From contig NZ_FUZA01000002.1 of the NCBI RefSeq assembly GCF_900167945.1, forward strand, positions 1,178,001-1,242,000: a stretch of DNA of 64,000 nt. The letters run 5' to 3'. The stretch is from Dyadobacter psychrophilus. Its GTDB lineage: Bacteria > Bacteroidota > Bacteroidia > Cytophagales > Spirosomataceae. Every line of letters starts with the position of its first letter. The first letter of the stretch is position 1. A model generated the notes under the pieces. That model saw nothing but the letters and a program-made list of their open reading frames with translations. It did not search any database and had not been told where the DNA came from. This document shows, in pieces, positions 6,728 through 15,385 of this stretch. The translations under genes were made by a program, and so were the position numbers.

Positions 6728-9124
6728 TTAAAAAGTATATCGGAAAAGGGGCACCGGGAAAAAACCTTGCTGATACTGAGTCGCCAGGCTGTTTGTGCGC
6801 GGGTTATAAGTTTGCTGAAATACATTCTGGTTAGCAGTCACATTTTGCAAGTCCAGCGCAAATTCCATCGTGCTTCTTTTGTATTCTTTCCTGTACGAAA
6901 ATCGGAGGTCTGTTCTAAAATAGGGGTCCTGACGAAGCGAAAATGCCCTTTTCTCGTCATATACTGCGTCTCCATGAATTCGAGACGCTTCGAGATTTAG
7001 CGGAGAAATGTATTTTCCACCCACAAGTGTCGACCGGATGCTGGCGCTCAGCACATTATTTTTGTTTCTGCCTATTTTTATTTCCTTACCCGCCAGCACA
7101 TTCAAAACGTAGCGCGTATTAAAGGCAGTATTGCGTTCAATTTTATCGCTTCCCTTATATTTTGATTCAAATAATGAGCTGGTAATGAGGAAGTAATAGC
7201 CTTTATTGAAATATCTTTCCAATGTCAGTTCAATCCCGACATTCTCCCCGGTTCCTTCATTCACCAGGCTGTCGCGGTTAGAGGGACCGAATGAGCTGCC
7301 GATGTTAAGTGCTGAAAATGAAGATTGTGTTCTTTCAACAGGTGCGTTGTTAATCGTTTGGTAATAAGGCTCTATTTTCAGCAATAGGTTCTCTGTCAGC
7401 CTGTTTTCGTAGCTTAGCACAAAATGATGGCTTCTTGTGTAATCCAGTTCTTTGTTGGTAAAAACAGTTCCGTTGTCGGTTGTTGTTTGTACAAAATAGG
7501 TGTAAATGTCTTGCGCCTGACTGTTCATCCCGTAACCTGCACTGAGTGACTGGCCGTTTTTGAAGGCATACTGAAAGCCAAACCGCGGCTCGACCGCAAC
7601 CTTATTATTTAGGCTATAATGCTGAAAATGAACGCCTGTTGTGAGCAGCATACTCCGGTTAAGCCGATATTTCCATTGACCATATGCCTGCGTCAGCAAC
7701 GAATTTTCCCCTTTCACATCCACACGCACCGTATCAAATTTTCCCGCCTGGTACATGTTTCTGTTATAAAGATCAAAATTAAGCAAATCCGTTGTTACAC
7801 CGCCGTAAAGGCTGTTTTTTGCATTGATCTTATGGCGAACATTGAGCGAAGCCGAATATTTCTGCGTTTTGAAACGACCTTCCGAATTAGCAAAAGCTTC
7901 CCTGGTAACCGTGCTGATCGAATCGCCATTGAACTTCTGATCGGTGGTGCTCATGCCGAGTGTTAGCTTTGCGAATGTTTTGGCAGTCAGGTTGTATTCG
8001 TAGGATAAGCCAAGAATATTTGTTGCGTAACGCACCTTTGTGTTGCTATTTTCGGTGCCGTATAAATCTGTAACGGTTGTATCTACGTCATTACCAAGGA
8101 ATTGCACATCGCTGGCGCCGATTATTCCGAACAATGTCAGCTTGCCCTTCGCACCTGTGGGAACAGCCACTTTGAAATTGAGGTCCTGGTAATCAGGCAC
8201 GGCATTGCCAGTTCCGAAGTTAATGCCCAATGCCTTGAACACGCCGAGTGTTGAATAGCGATAATTCAAAAGATAGGAAGCCTTTGATTTTTTGGAAAAT
8301 GGCCCTTCGGCCCCAAGCTCAAAACCATTAAAGCCAACCTGCCCGAGAAACTCCGATTGCTCGTTATTTCCCTCCCGCATGCGCAGGTCAAAAACGGCAG
8401 ACAATGCATTGCCATACTGTGCAGGGAACGCGCTGGTCATGAAATCTGATTTTGCCAGAACGTTGTTATTCAGCAGGCTAACCGGCCCGCCGGTGGCTGA
8501 CAATGAGCCAAAATGGTTTGGGTTCGGAATGTTAAGGCCTTCCAGCTGCCACAGCATTCCGGTTGGAGAGTTACCGCGAACAACAATGTCATTTCTGGAA
8601 TCATCACCGGAAACCACGCCGGCATAATTCGCAGCCATCCGCGATGGATCGCCCAATGAACCTGCGTAGCGTTTCGTGTCTTCAATGTTGAAAGAGCGGC
8701 CGCTGACGAGCGATAACTCATTGTTTGTCTTGCTTTTATCGTTACTTCGGTTGGCCGTTACAACCACTTCGTTCAACGCCTGCACGTTTTCAGTCATAGT
8801 AACATTCACGACAACTTCCTTGCCGGAAGTGAGCAAAACATTCGAAAGGCGCTGCTCCTCGTAACCGACCGACGTAATGCGGAATGTCTGCCTTCCCTGC
8901 GGCACGCCGGTAATTTTGAATGCACCATTGACATCCGTAATCGCACCTACCGGACCCGAACCTTCCGGCTGAATGAGCATAACCGAAGCGCCGATAACAG
9001 GTGTCTGCGAAACTTCGTCGCGGATCACGCCCCGGATCGTCTGCGTTGCCTGTTGAGCGAAGAGCCGCCCGGAGACAAGCTGCCCCGAGACAGCAAGAAG
9101 AATAAGTAATGATAATTTTTTCAT
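6728..9124 (-). CDS. TonB-dependent receptor with carboxypeptidase-like N-terminal domain
   Basis: A 798-residue outer-membrane receptor that should import a ligand using energy from TonB. The signal peptide (about residues 1-23, ending LFAQ) is followed by a carboxypeptidase regulatory-like beta-sandwich (TIRGVIRDEVSQTPVIGASV to about 110). Next come LNEVVVTANRSNDKSKTN, a plug domain (VSGDDSRNDIVVRGNSPTGM) and a beta-barrel ending in VPLFRYTF. It is not SusC-like: there is no SusD partner and it is shorter. The ligand is unknown. It shares strand and neighbourhood with the LytS/LytTR pair. Confidence 0.9.
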   Translation of the reverse strand: MKKLSLLILLAVSGQLVSGRLFAQQATQTIRGVIRDEVSQTPVIGASVMLIQPEGSGPVGAITDVNGAFKITGVPQGRQTFRITSVGYEEQRLSNVLLTSGKEVVVNVTMTENVQALNEVVVTANRSNDKSKTNNELSLVSGRSFNIEDTKRYAGSLGDPSRMAANYAGVVSGDDSRNDIVVRGNSPTGMLWQLEGLNIPNPNHFGSLSATGGPVSLLNNNVLAKSDFMTSAFPAQYGNALSAVFDLRMREGNNEQSEFLGQVGFNGFELGAEGPFSKKSKASYLLNYRYSTLGVFKALGINFGTGNAVPDYQDLNFKVAVPTGAKGKLTLFGIIGASDVQFLGNDVDTTVTDLYGTENSNTKVRYATNILGLSYEYNLTAKTFAKLTLGMSTTDQKFNGDSISTVTREAFANSEGRFKTQKYSASLNVRHKINAKNSLYGGVTTDLLNFDLYNRNMYQAGKFDTVRVDVKGENSLLTQAYGQWKYRLNRSMLLTTGVHFQHYSLNNKVAVEPRFGFQYAFKNGQSLSAGYGMNSQAQDIYTYFVQTTTDNGTVFTNKELDYTRSHHFVLSYENRLTENLLLKIEPYYQTINNAPVERTQSSFSALNIGSSFGPSNRDSLVNEGTGENVGIELTLERYFNKGYYFLITSSLFESKYKGSDKIERNTAFNTRYVLNVLAGKEIKIGRNKNNVLSASIRSTLVGGKYISPLNLEASRIHGDAVYDEKRAFSLRQDPYFRTDLRFSYRKEYKRSTMEFALDLQNVTANQNVFQQTYNPRTNSLATQYQQGFFPVPLFRYTF

Positions 9125-9302
9125 GGCTAATATCTTGATTGAGTGATGTCACAAATCTGGCGGGATTCCGTCGCCAAAAACAGTTCAGATCGGGTGAAGC
9201 GTAAAATGCACAGGGCGAAACGTAATGCGGGAGGGGGGAAGTGTAAACCGGTTTTCATCGGAGTTGTCGCAAAATGCCCCCCAATTTGTCGTATTATCCC
9301 TG

Positions 9303-9331
9303 TTGCAGACCGTAGCGCTGCGTTATTTTTG
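9303..9331 (+). promoter_or_regulatory. Candidate promoter of the VOC protein gene
   Basis: TTG (9303-9305) is followed after 18 nt by TATTTTTG (9324-9331), an exact -7 match, 23 bp before the ATG at 9355. Confidence 0.45.
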
Positions 9332-9354
9332 TTGAACCCCGATTCGACGTAAAT

Positions 9355-9789
9355 ATGGCGACACGCATTTCACCCTATCTGACATTCAATGGCAACTGCA
9401 AGCAGGCGATGCAATTCTATAAGGAATGTTTTGGAGGAAATCTTACGCTCGAAACGATCGGCGACACGCCGTTTGCGATCGAATTTCCACATGGCATGCA
9501 CGATCAGGTTATGCATGCCATGCTGACGAACAGGGAATTTACCATCATGGCAACGGATTTCATGGGCTCTCAGGATTTCATTGCGGCCAATGATATTTCT
9601 ATCGCCCTGCTTTTCGACGATCAACAGGAAATTATTCGCTGCTTCACCAAACTCGCAGCCGAGGGAAAAGTCATTTATGCATTGAACGACCAGGTTAATG
9701 ATGATCTTTTTGGCGTGGTCCAGGATCAGTTTGATATTATCTGGATGTTCAATTACAATATTCCATTAGCTGCAAAGCATTCCGCCTGA
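9355..9789 (+). CDS. VOC family protein (PhnB/glyoxalase-like)
   Basis: A 144-residue vicinal-oxygen-chelate fold protein. The opening ISPYLTFNGNCKQAMQFYKECFGG is the PhnB-like signature, with the usual HGMHDQVMHAMLTNREFTIMATD middle and DQFDIIWMFNY end. Members form dimers with a metal site or act as antibiotic-binding or dioxygenase-like proteins, and most PhnB-like ones have no known reaction. It is a single gene with its own candidate promoter. Confidence 0.87.
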   Translation: MATRISPYLTFNGNCKQAMQFYKECFGGNLTLETIGDTPFAIEFPHGMHDQVMHAMLTNREFTIMATDFMGSQDFIAANDISIALLFDDQQEIIRCFTKLAAEGKVIYALNDQVNDDLFGVVQDQFDIIWMFNYNIPLAAKHSA

Positions 9790-9865
9790 CCGGCACATCG
9801 CCAGTAACTGATCTTCAACTATCTTCATAATCTTTTACAACCCAGGCAACCCTTGCAGGGTTGAG

Positions 9866-9982
9866 ATGATTATTGACACAGTTCATCGCCAAATTATCTT
9901 GATTACACTTTCCATTCTTGCCGAAGCTCAGAAAAATGACCCTGCTTCGCAGCGGAGAATTTTTGACACGTATGGAAAATAG
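9866..9982 (+). other. In-frame upstream part of the ECF sigma gene, ended by a TAG
   Basis: The frame of the ECF sigma factor stays open upstream to an ATG at 9866. It encodes an ECF-like N-terminus including LAEAQKNDPASQRRIFDTYGK, then meets TAG at 9980-9982, after which LYRLAKRYLSDHDLAQDA continues. A single C-to-T change (CAG to TAG) would explain it. This part carries the start of sigma region 2. Confidence 0.6.
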
Positions 9983-10456
9983 TTGTACCGGTTGGCAAAA
10001 CGATATTTGTCTGACCATGATCTGGCGCAAGATGCCGTTGCAGAGTCCTTTTACATTGTTTTACATAAAGTAGCGGCAGCCCGTTTTATAGCCATTCCAC
10101 CATTTGAAATGTGGATGAAGCGCATATTGGTAAATGAATGTTTGAAAATAATCCGCCGCGACCGCAAGTTTGACTTTTTGACTGATAAAGAGGAAGTTAA
10201 CATTGCTGTTGTAGACAATGACTTAATTGAAAGCCTGACCGCCGAAGCCATATTTCAGGTTATTGAGCAACTCCCAGTGGGTTACCGGACAGTGTTTAAT
10301 CTATACGAAATGGAAGGTTACACCCATCCGGAAATCGCAAAAATGCTTGATATCAGCGCCGGGACTTCCAAATCACAACTTAGCAAGGCGAAATCAATGC
10401 TGCAAAAGAGAATCATAGAACTCGACCCAATTTATGCACAACGAAAGATTATTTAA
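9983..10456 (+). CDS. ECF sigma-70 family factor, N-terminus cut by an in-frame stop
   Basis: Region 2 remnants (RLAKRYLSDHDLAQDAVAESFYIVLHKV) and region 4 (FQVIEQLPVGYRTVFNLYEMEGYTHPEIAKMLDISAGTSKSQLSKAK) identify an extracytoplasmic-function sigma factor that should direct RNA polymerase to a small regulon. The only possible start after the upstream TAG is a TTG at 9983, giving 157 residues and losing the first part of region 2 that helps bind core polymerase. The gene may be a pseudogene or a weakly expressed short form. It overlaps the next gene by 23 bp, as ECF/anti-sigma pairs often do. Confidence 0.7.
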   Translation: MYRLAKRYLSDHDLAQDAVAESFYIVLHKVAAARFIAIPPFEMWMKRILVNECLKIIRRDRKFDFLTDKEEVNIAVVDNDLIESLTAEAIFQVIEQLPVGYRTVFNLYEMEGYTHPEIAKMLDISAGTSKSQLSKAKSMLQKRIIELDPIYAQRKII

Positions 10457-11162
10457 TAAAATAAAAGACCTGGCCTTAAATGAGGATCCCGATGACAAAA
10501 AATGGGATGCGGAGGAAGTTTGGGGAAAGATAAAGCAGAAAGAAAAAAGGCAGGTCAGGTGGATCTGGTATCTCCTTCCTGCCGCAGCCAGTATCCTTAT
10601 CGCTATTTTTTTGATGTGGCCAAATGATAAAAAAGAAATGTCGGCTGAAACGAAAAACATTGGGAATAGTGCAAATCAACCTGTTGTACAAACCGATTTT
10701 GATAAGCAGTTATCAGTAAAGGGCTTAGATGAAAAGCCAAAAGTTCAGCTTCATCACGCGGATGCGCAACGGGTTGTCATTGAAAAAAAGCCTGTCCCGG
10801 AAATTCAATCGGCCCCGGTTGATAATGAAATACCCAGCGTGAAATCGGGCGAGTTGATTGAAAATAATGTTGAACTTTTCACAGAGGTGAAGATGGATTC
10901 TTTAAAAATGCCTGATCAAAACCCAACATTGCCAGCAAAGGAGCGGGTTTTGATAGCGGAGATCGAATTGCCCGAACGTCAAGAAGAAACCCAGCTCACT
11001 GCATTGCAGATCATGTTTAAAAAGGCAAAAGAGGAACGCGAAACACGGCGGCTGAGAACGCGCTATATCGATAATAACAAGACTTTCTGGTCATTTGTAC
11101 GACATAGTTTCATTGAAAACCCTACGGTCGTTGCGCCGGAAAATCCTTCACAGCAACATTAG
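10434..11162 (+). CDS. Single-pass membrane protein, possible anti-sigma factor
   Basis: A 242-residue protein with a charged N-terminal cytoplasmic segment (about residues 1-42), one transmembrane helix (WIWYLLPAAASILIAIFLMW, about 44-63) and a long hydrophilic outside part without a recognised domain. Its position overlapping the ECF sigma gene, together with its inside-TM-outside layout, fits an anti-sigma factor, but no zinc-binding ZAS motif is present. The C-terminus is rich in charged residues and resembles the ends seen in Bacteroidota proteins that follow such sigma genes. Function is inferred from context only. Confidence 0.6.
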   Translation: MHNERLFNKIKDLALNEDPDDKKWDAEEVWGKIKQKEKRQVRWIWYLLPAAASILIAIFLMWPNDKKEMSAETKNIGNSANQPVVQTDFDKQLSVKGLDEKPKVQLHHADAQRVVIEKKPVPEIQSAPVDNEIPSVKSGELIENNVELFTEVKMDSLKMPDQNPTLPAKERVLIAEIELPERQEETQLTALQIMFKKAKEERETRRLRTRYIDNNKTFWSFVRHSFIENPTVVAPENPSQQH

Positions 11163-11195
11163 TTTTATTTGTTATACGCTTAAAATCTATTAGCC

Positions 11196-12260
11196 ATGAA
11201 CTCACTTTTTGTTTGTTTAACAACATTGCTTTGCCCATTCTGCAACGCTGCCGAGCCGGATACGATCATCCTGAAAGCCGGGGCCAACAGCAAAGTCATC
11301 TTTTACGGAAAAACCGGAGAAGACCTCAAAAACCTCGAACAGCTTGATTTGAACCGCATTATAAGAGACCTGAATTTCAGGCAGGCGAACCAGGATAGCG
11401 CCAAGGTCCAAAACATCAGGCTGGAAAAAGCCGATTTTGAGAATCCCGAAACGCATAATTCGCCAGGACTGCGTGAGAAATTTTTGCAAAACACATTCCT
11501 GAATTTGCATCTCGGCACGGGAACGCATGTGAACAGATACGTATTCTTCAGTCCGCCGCCAAGTGCACTGAATCATCCCACTGCCGCATTGCAAAGTCAG
11601 ATTCTTTTGCGGAACAAGCTTTCCGTCAGTGCTTCTGTGCTGCATGACATGAAACTAGTGACGATGCCCAAGGCCAGCTTTTCGTTGCGTTATGGGATAG
11701 GGGCAGGTGTCAATATCCAGCAATATGTGCATTGGAATATTCTGGAAAATGTTCCTAATCAGGAAGTTAGTGAAGTTTCCGACCGCGCGTTTTCGGTTCT
11801 GGGTAAGGAAGGGATTGTGGCTTCCCAATCGGATTTTAATGCTTTTCAAAGCTTTGTTCAGGTTGCGCCCAGGTTTTCGCTTAAAAATGCAAAAGGGCAA
11901 TCAACATGGTATTTTAGCGTTGGAGCGAGATTTAATTATAATAAGATCTTTGAAAATATAAATCCGGCTGCCCAAAGTGCCGTTTTAAATGTGAACACAC
12001 CGGATGGTGGCAAAACCACGTCGATAAGCCCGATCATATCCGGGAAAGGTTATGAGCTCAGAGGCAAAAACAGCAACTTTGGGGTCAGCTATCTTGCTGA
12101 AATTGGGTATAAAGCTGTGGGTTTATTCGTAAATTATTATCCCGGTTATCTACCTGTCCATACGAGGGTGCAGCCAGGTGTTACGGGATCGGGCGCGGGT
12201 TATAACCAGCGTAGTGGTAAACTGGGCTACATTTCCTTTGGTGTTAAACTCGGCAGATAA
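11196..12260 (+). CDS. Exported, probably outer-membrane beta-barrel protein
   Basis: A 354-residue protein with a short signal peptide (about residues 1-18, ending FCNAA). Residues 20-90 are soluble. From about residue 95 the sequence alternates in the way of beta strands with aromatic ends (FLNLHLGTGTHVNRYVFF, FSLRYGIGAGVNIQQYVHW, STWYFSVGARFNYNKIFE) and ends GYISFGVKLGR, all consistent with a small outer-membrane barrel. It starts 33 bp after the membrane protein gene and is likely in the sigma-factor operon, perhaps as its target or sensor. No named family is recognised. Confidence 0.6.
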   Translation: MNSLFVCLTTLLCPFCNAAEPDTIILKAGANSKVIFYGKTGEDLKNLEQLDLNRIIRDLNFRQANQDSAKVQNIRLEKADFENPETHNSPGLREKFLQNTFLNLHLGTGTHVNRYVFFSPPPSALNHPTAALQSQILLRNKLSVSASVLHDMKLVTMPKASFSLRYGIGAGVNIQQYVHWNILENVPNQEVSEVSDRAFSVLGKEGIVASQSDFNAFQSFVQVAPRFSLKNAKGQSTWYFSVGARFNYNKIFENINPAAQSAVLNVNTPDGGKTTSISPIISGKGYELRGKNSNFGVSYLAEIGYKAVGLFVNYYPGYLPVHTRVQPGVTGSGAGYNQRSGKLGYISFGVKLGR

Positions 12261-13126
12261 CCCGGCTGCTTTCCTTTCTTAAACTCAAAAGGCGTTTGCC
12301 CGCGCAGTTTTTTAAATGCGTGAATGAAATGCGAAACATTCTCGAATCCTACCTGGAAGCAGATTTGCGTCACAGATTCTTCGCTTTTGACCAATAGTTC
12401 ACATGCATAGCGAATGCGCAGGTCCGTTACATATTGGATTAATGTCTGGCCTGTTTGTGATTTGAAATAGCGGCAAAATGCACTTTCGTTCATGTTAGCC
12501 AGATCTGCAACTTCATTCAGGAAAATCTGCCCGGTGAAATGTTCATGCAAATAAGCCATCACCTGACTCAGCCGATTGCTGTTTTTCGCCAGCAACTGAC
12601 TCGGTGCATAAGGCGTAGAAAGTGGTTGCAAATGTGTTGAAACTGCTATTTTATGCAGCATTGAAATCAAAAACATCAGCTGCTCAAAGCCCGTCATCCG
12701 GATCAATGTTTGCAGATGCCCTGCAATCTCAGAGCGAAGCGGTTCCATCAACTTGATCCCCGCAGCGGCTTTATTTAGCAGCGCTGAGATGGCACCTGTT
12801 TCTGGCAACTGAAAGAAATCTTTGCCCGCAAAATCCTCGGAAAACCGCACAACCATTGCTTCGGACATCATGCCTGAATCCGACTGATAATAGATGCTGT
12901 CGTTTTTCCAGTAATGCGGCAGATTTTTACCGATTAAAATTACTTCGCCGCTTTCAAAACGCTCGATGCAATTGCCGATAAAGCGCGTTCCTGAGCCGGA
13001 AATGACGTGGTTAAGCTCAAATTCAGGATGAAAATGCCAGGGATTGGTGAAGTAGGGGACAAATTCATGCCGCAGGTCAAACGACCGGGCATCATTCTGC
13101 GGAACGTTCAGTCGGTTTGGACGCAT
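12227..13126 (-). CDS. AraC family transcriptional regulator
   Basis: A 299-residue regulator. The N-terminal cupin sensor domain (about residues 1-150) has FDLRHEFVPYFTNPWHFHPEFELNHV and SGEVILIGKNLPHYW, the pattern of sugar-responsive AraC proteins. The C-terminal double helix-turn-helix (about 190-290) has MAYLHEHFTGQIFLNEVADLANMNESAFCRYFKSQTGQT and ICFQVGFENVSHFIHAFKKLRGQTPFEF. It is divergent from the sugar operon starting at 13279 and is its likely regulator. Its 3' end overlaps the end of the barrel gene by 34 bp on opposite strands. Confidence 0.9.
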   Translation of the reverse strand: MRPNRLNVPQNDARSFDLRHEFVPYFTNPWHFHPEFELNHVISGSGTRFIGNCIERFESGEVILIGKNLPHYWKNDSIYYQSDSGMMSEAMVVRFSEDFAGKDFFQLPETGAISALLNKAAAGIKLMEPLRSEIAGHLQTLIRMTGFEQLMFLISMLHKIAVSTHLQPLSTPYAPSQLLAKNSNRLSQVMAYLHEHFTGQIFLNEVADLANMNESAFCRYFKSQTGQTLIQYVTDLRIRYACELLVKSEESVTQICFQVGFENVSHFIHAFKKLRGQTPFEFKKGKQPGYLPSLTPKEM

Positions 13127-13278
13127 GGAGTTTCATAAACACTAGCCGGGCCTTTGTTGCCAGGTTTGCATAGTTATTCAAAATACAGCCCAAGATGCAA
13201 ATAAAATGGTATTTTCTGCAAAAAGACCATTAGAAAAATGAATGTTTTTAATTGAATTTTGCAAGAAACAAAACTAAT

Positions 13279-14010
13279 ATGGCGCGAATCTCCTCCCTTC
13301 TCCTCGTTATCATGTTGTTTTCCAATTTCTTGGCGCGAGCGCAGAATGCAAATGTGCTTACGAAATCAGAACAGGACGCAGGTTGGAAATTACTTTTCGA
13401 CGGCAAGACCACCAATGGCTGGCGTGGAGCTTACAGCACAGCATTTCCGAAACACGGCTGGGTGGTGAAGGATGGAGAGCTACGCGGAGAGCTTTCGGAA
13501 GGTGCTGAATCGGGTGACGCAGGCGACATTGTTACACAGAGAAAATACAGAAATTTCGAACTGGTTTTTGAATGGAGGCTTGGAAAAGGTGGGAATTCAG
13601 GTGTAAAATATTTTATTGAAGAACGCCTTCCCAAACCGGAAAAAGGCTCGCAGGCGGGCTACGAATATCAGCTGATCGACGACGCAACCTACATTTATCA
13701 GGGCAAACTGTTGCCGCAAGATCTCAAAACGGCCTCGATATATGACGTTATAGCTGCTGAAAAACCGGATACGAAGATCGAAGTTTGGCATACTTCAAAA
13801 ATTAAAGTCGAGAACGACCAGATTGAACATTGGCTTGACCAGGTCAAAGTGCTGGATGTGAACAGGAAGGATACCAGGTTCAAGCAAGGGATCATTGATA
13901 GTAAATACAAAGATTATCAGGGCTTTGGCACCATTCCGGAGGGTTACATTCTTTTTCAGGATCATGGCCACAGCGTAGCATTTAGGAATATCAAAATCAG
14001 GGAACTATGA
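13279..14010 (+). CDS. DUF1080 (3-keto-disaccharide hydrolase family) protein
   Basis: A 243-residue exported protein with a signal peptide MARISSLLLVIMLFSNFLARA and a concanavalin-like DUF1080 domain: GWKLLFDGKTTNGWRG, WVVKDGELRG, FELVFEWRLGKGGNSGVKYF, then GYILFQDHGHSVAFRNIKIREL. The Pfam family is now named 3-keto-disaccharide hydrolase. The 3-keto-glycoside pathway pairs such hydrolases with Gfo/Idh/MocA oxidoreductases, exactly as here. A TTG 27 bp upstream is in frame, but the ATG gives a clean signal peptide. The stop overlaps the next start (ATGA). Confidence 0.88.
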   Translation: MARISSLLLVIMLFSNFLARAQNANVLTKSEQDAGWKLLFDGKTTNGWRGAYSTAFPKHGWVVKDGELRGELSEGAESGDAGDIVTQRKYRNFELVFEWRLGKGGNSGVKYFIEERLPKPEKGSQAGYEYQLIDDATYIYQGKLLPQDLKTASIYDVIAAEKPDTKIEVWHTSKIKVENDQIEHWLDQVKVLDVNRKDTRFKQGIIDSKYKDYQGFGTIPEGYILFQDHGHSVAFRNIKIREL

Positions 14011-15368
14011 ACCGCAGAAATTTTATTGAAAAGTCGGCTGCGGCTGCGGCAATTATGGGTTTTCCTACCATTGTTCCGGCATCTGTTTTTGGTAAAAATG
14101 CGCCTTCCAACCGTGTTACAGTAGGTTTAATAGGGACAGGCAGACAAGGCTTCGGGCAAAATCTGCAAGGCGCGGATCTGGAAACGATCAGTGCACGGGT
14201 GCCCGGATTGCTGGAAATTCCCGAAGCACAAATTCTGGCGGTTTGCGATGTAGACAGCTGGCGAATGGCTCAGGCTAAGCAAGTTGTAGAAGCCCATTAT
14301 AGCAAAAACAAGCCGGGAAACGCTTATAAGGGCTGTTCCGGGCATCAGGATTTCAGGGAGATCATCGCCAGAAAAGACATTGACGCTGTCATGATCTCGA
14401 CGCCGGATTACTGGCACGTGCCTATGGCGATCATGGCCGCACGCGCCAAGAAGCACGTGAGTTGCGAAAAGCCGCTCAGCATGAGCGTGCATCAGGGCCG
14501 GGACCTTGTGCAGGCAATCAAAAAGTACGGCATTGTAAATAGGACGGACAGTGAATTTCGCTCGGTAAGGCCTCAGAATCATGCGGTTGAGTTGGTTCGC
14601 AATGGTCGCATCGGGCAGTTGCAGAAAGTTGAGATCACTTTTCCTTCCGATCCGGACCCGGTTCCGAACCAGGCGGATATGCCTGTTCCTAAGGACTTGA
14701 ATTATGATCTTTGGCTTGGGCCGATGCCGTACGTGCCTTACACGGACATGCGCGTGCACACGCCATTTGATTTGAAGAAAAGGCCAAACTGGATGCGCGT
14801 GGACACTTATGCGCAGGGAATGATCTCAAACTGGGGCGCACATTACTTTGATATGGCTCAGTGGGCTAATAACAGCGAATATTCCGGCCCGGTGGAAGTC
14901 GAAGGCAGCGGCGAATTCCCGAAAAGCCTGTGGAACTCCATGATCAATTTTCAGGTGACTTACCGCTATGCGAATGGGGTTGAAATGACGTGTCAGCAAA
15001 CGCCAACCAGCAAGCCGGGCATCCGCTACACAGGCTCCCAAGGCTGGATTTACGTGGATGGATTTCCAGGCACAATTACGGCCAGTAATCCCGCCATACT
15101 TAATTCAAAACCTGGGGCTGGGGAACTGGATTTGTCTAAAACACTTTGGGATAAGGCCGATTTTATCGAAGCCGTCCGGACCAACCGTAAGACATTGGAA
15201 CCGTTGGAAGTAGGTCACCGTACGATCTCTATTTCGCAGATCGGGCTCATTGCATGCCAAACTGGGCAAAAATTGAAATGGAACCCTGAAAAGGAGCTTT
15301 TTGACGGCAATAATGCTGCAAACGCATTGCTGGCCGCTCCTCTGGCGAGAAAAGAGTGGGTTTTGTAA
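14007..15368 (+). CDS. Gfo/Idh/MocA family oxidoreductase, exported
   Basis: A 453-residue NAD(P)-dependent sugar oxidoreductase. The N-terminus MNRRNFIEKSAAAAAIMGFP is Tat-like, so it probably acts in the periplasm with a tightly bound cofactor. The Rossmann motif VGLIGTGRQGFG (about residues 39-50) is followed by AVMISTPDYWHVPMAIMAARAKKHVSCEKP with the conserved EKP lysine, and a C-terminal domain with NWGAHYFDMAQW. In this operon it would oxidise or reduce C3 of a glycoside next to the DUF1080 hydrolase. The start overlaps the previous stop by 4 bp. Confidence 0.9.
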   Translation: MNRRNFIEKSAAAAAIMGFPTIVPASVFGKNAPSNRVTVGLIGTGRQGFGQNLQGADLETISARVPGLLEIPEAQILAVCDVDSWRMAQAKQVVEAHYSKNKPGNAYKGCSGHQDFREIIARKDIDAVMISTPDYWHVPMAIMAARAKKHVSCEKPLSMSVHQGRDLVQAIKKYGIVNRTDSEFRSVRPQNHAVELVRNGRIGQLQKVEITFPSDPDPVPNQADMPVPKDLNYDLWLGPMPYVPYTDMRVHTPFDLKKRPNWMRVDTYAQGMISNWGAHYFDMAQWANNSEYSGPVEVEGSGEFPKSLWNSMINFQVTYRYANGVEMTCQQTPTSKPGIRYTGSQGWIYVDGFPGTITASNPAILNSKPGAGELDLSKTLWDKADFIEAVRTNRKTLEPLEVGHRTISISQIGLIACQTGQKLKWNPEKELFDGNNAANALLAAPLARKEWVL

Positions 15369-15385
15369 TCCTAACCGAAGCATTT

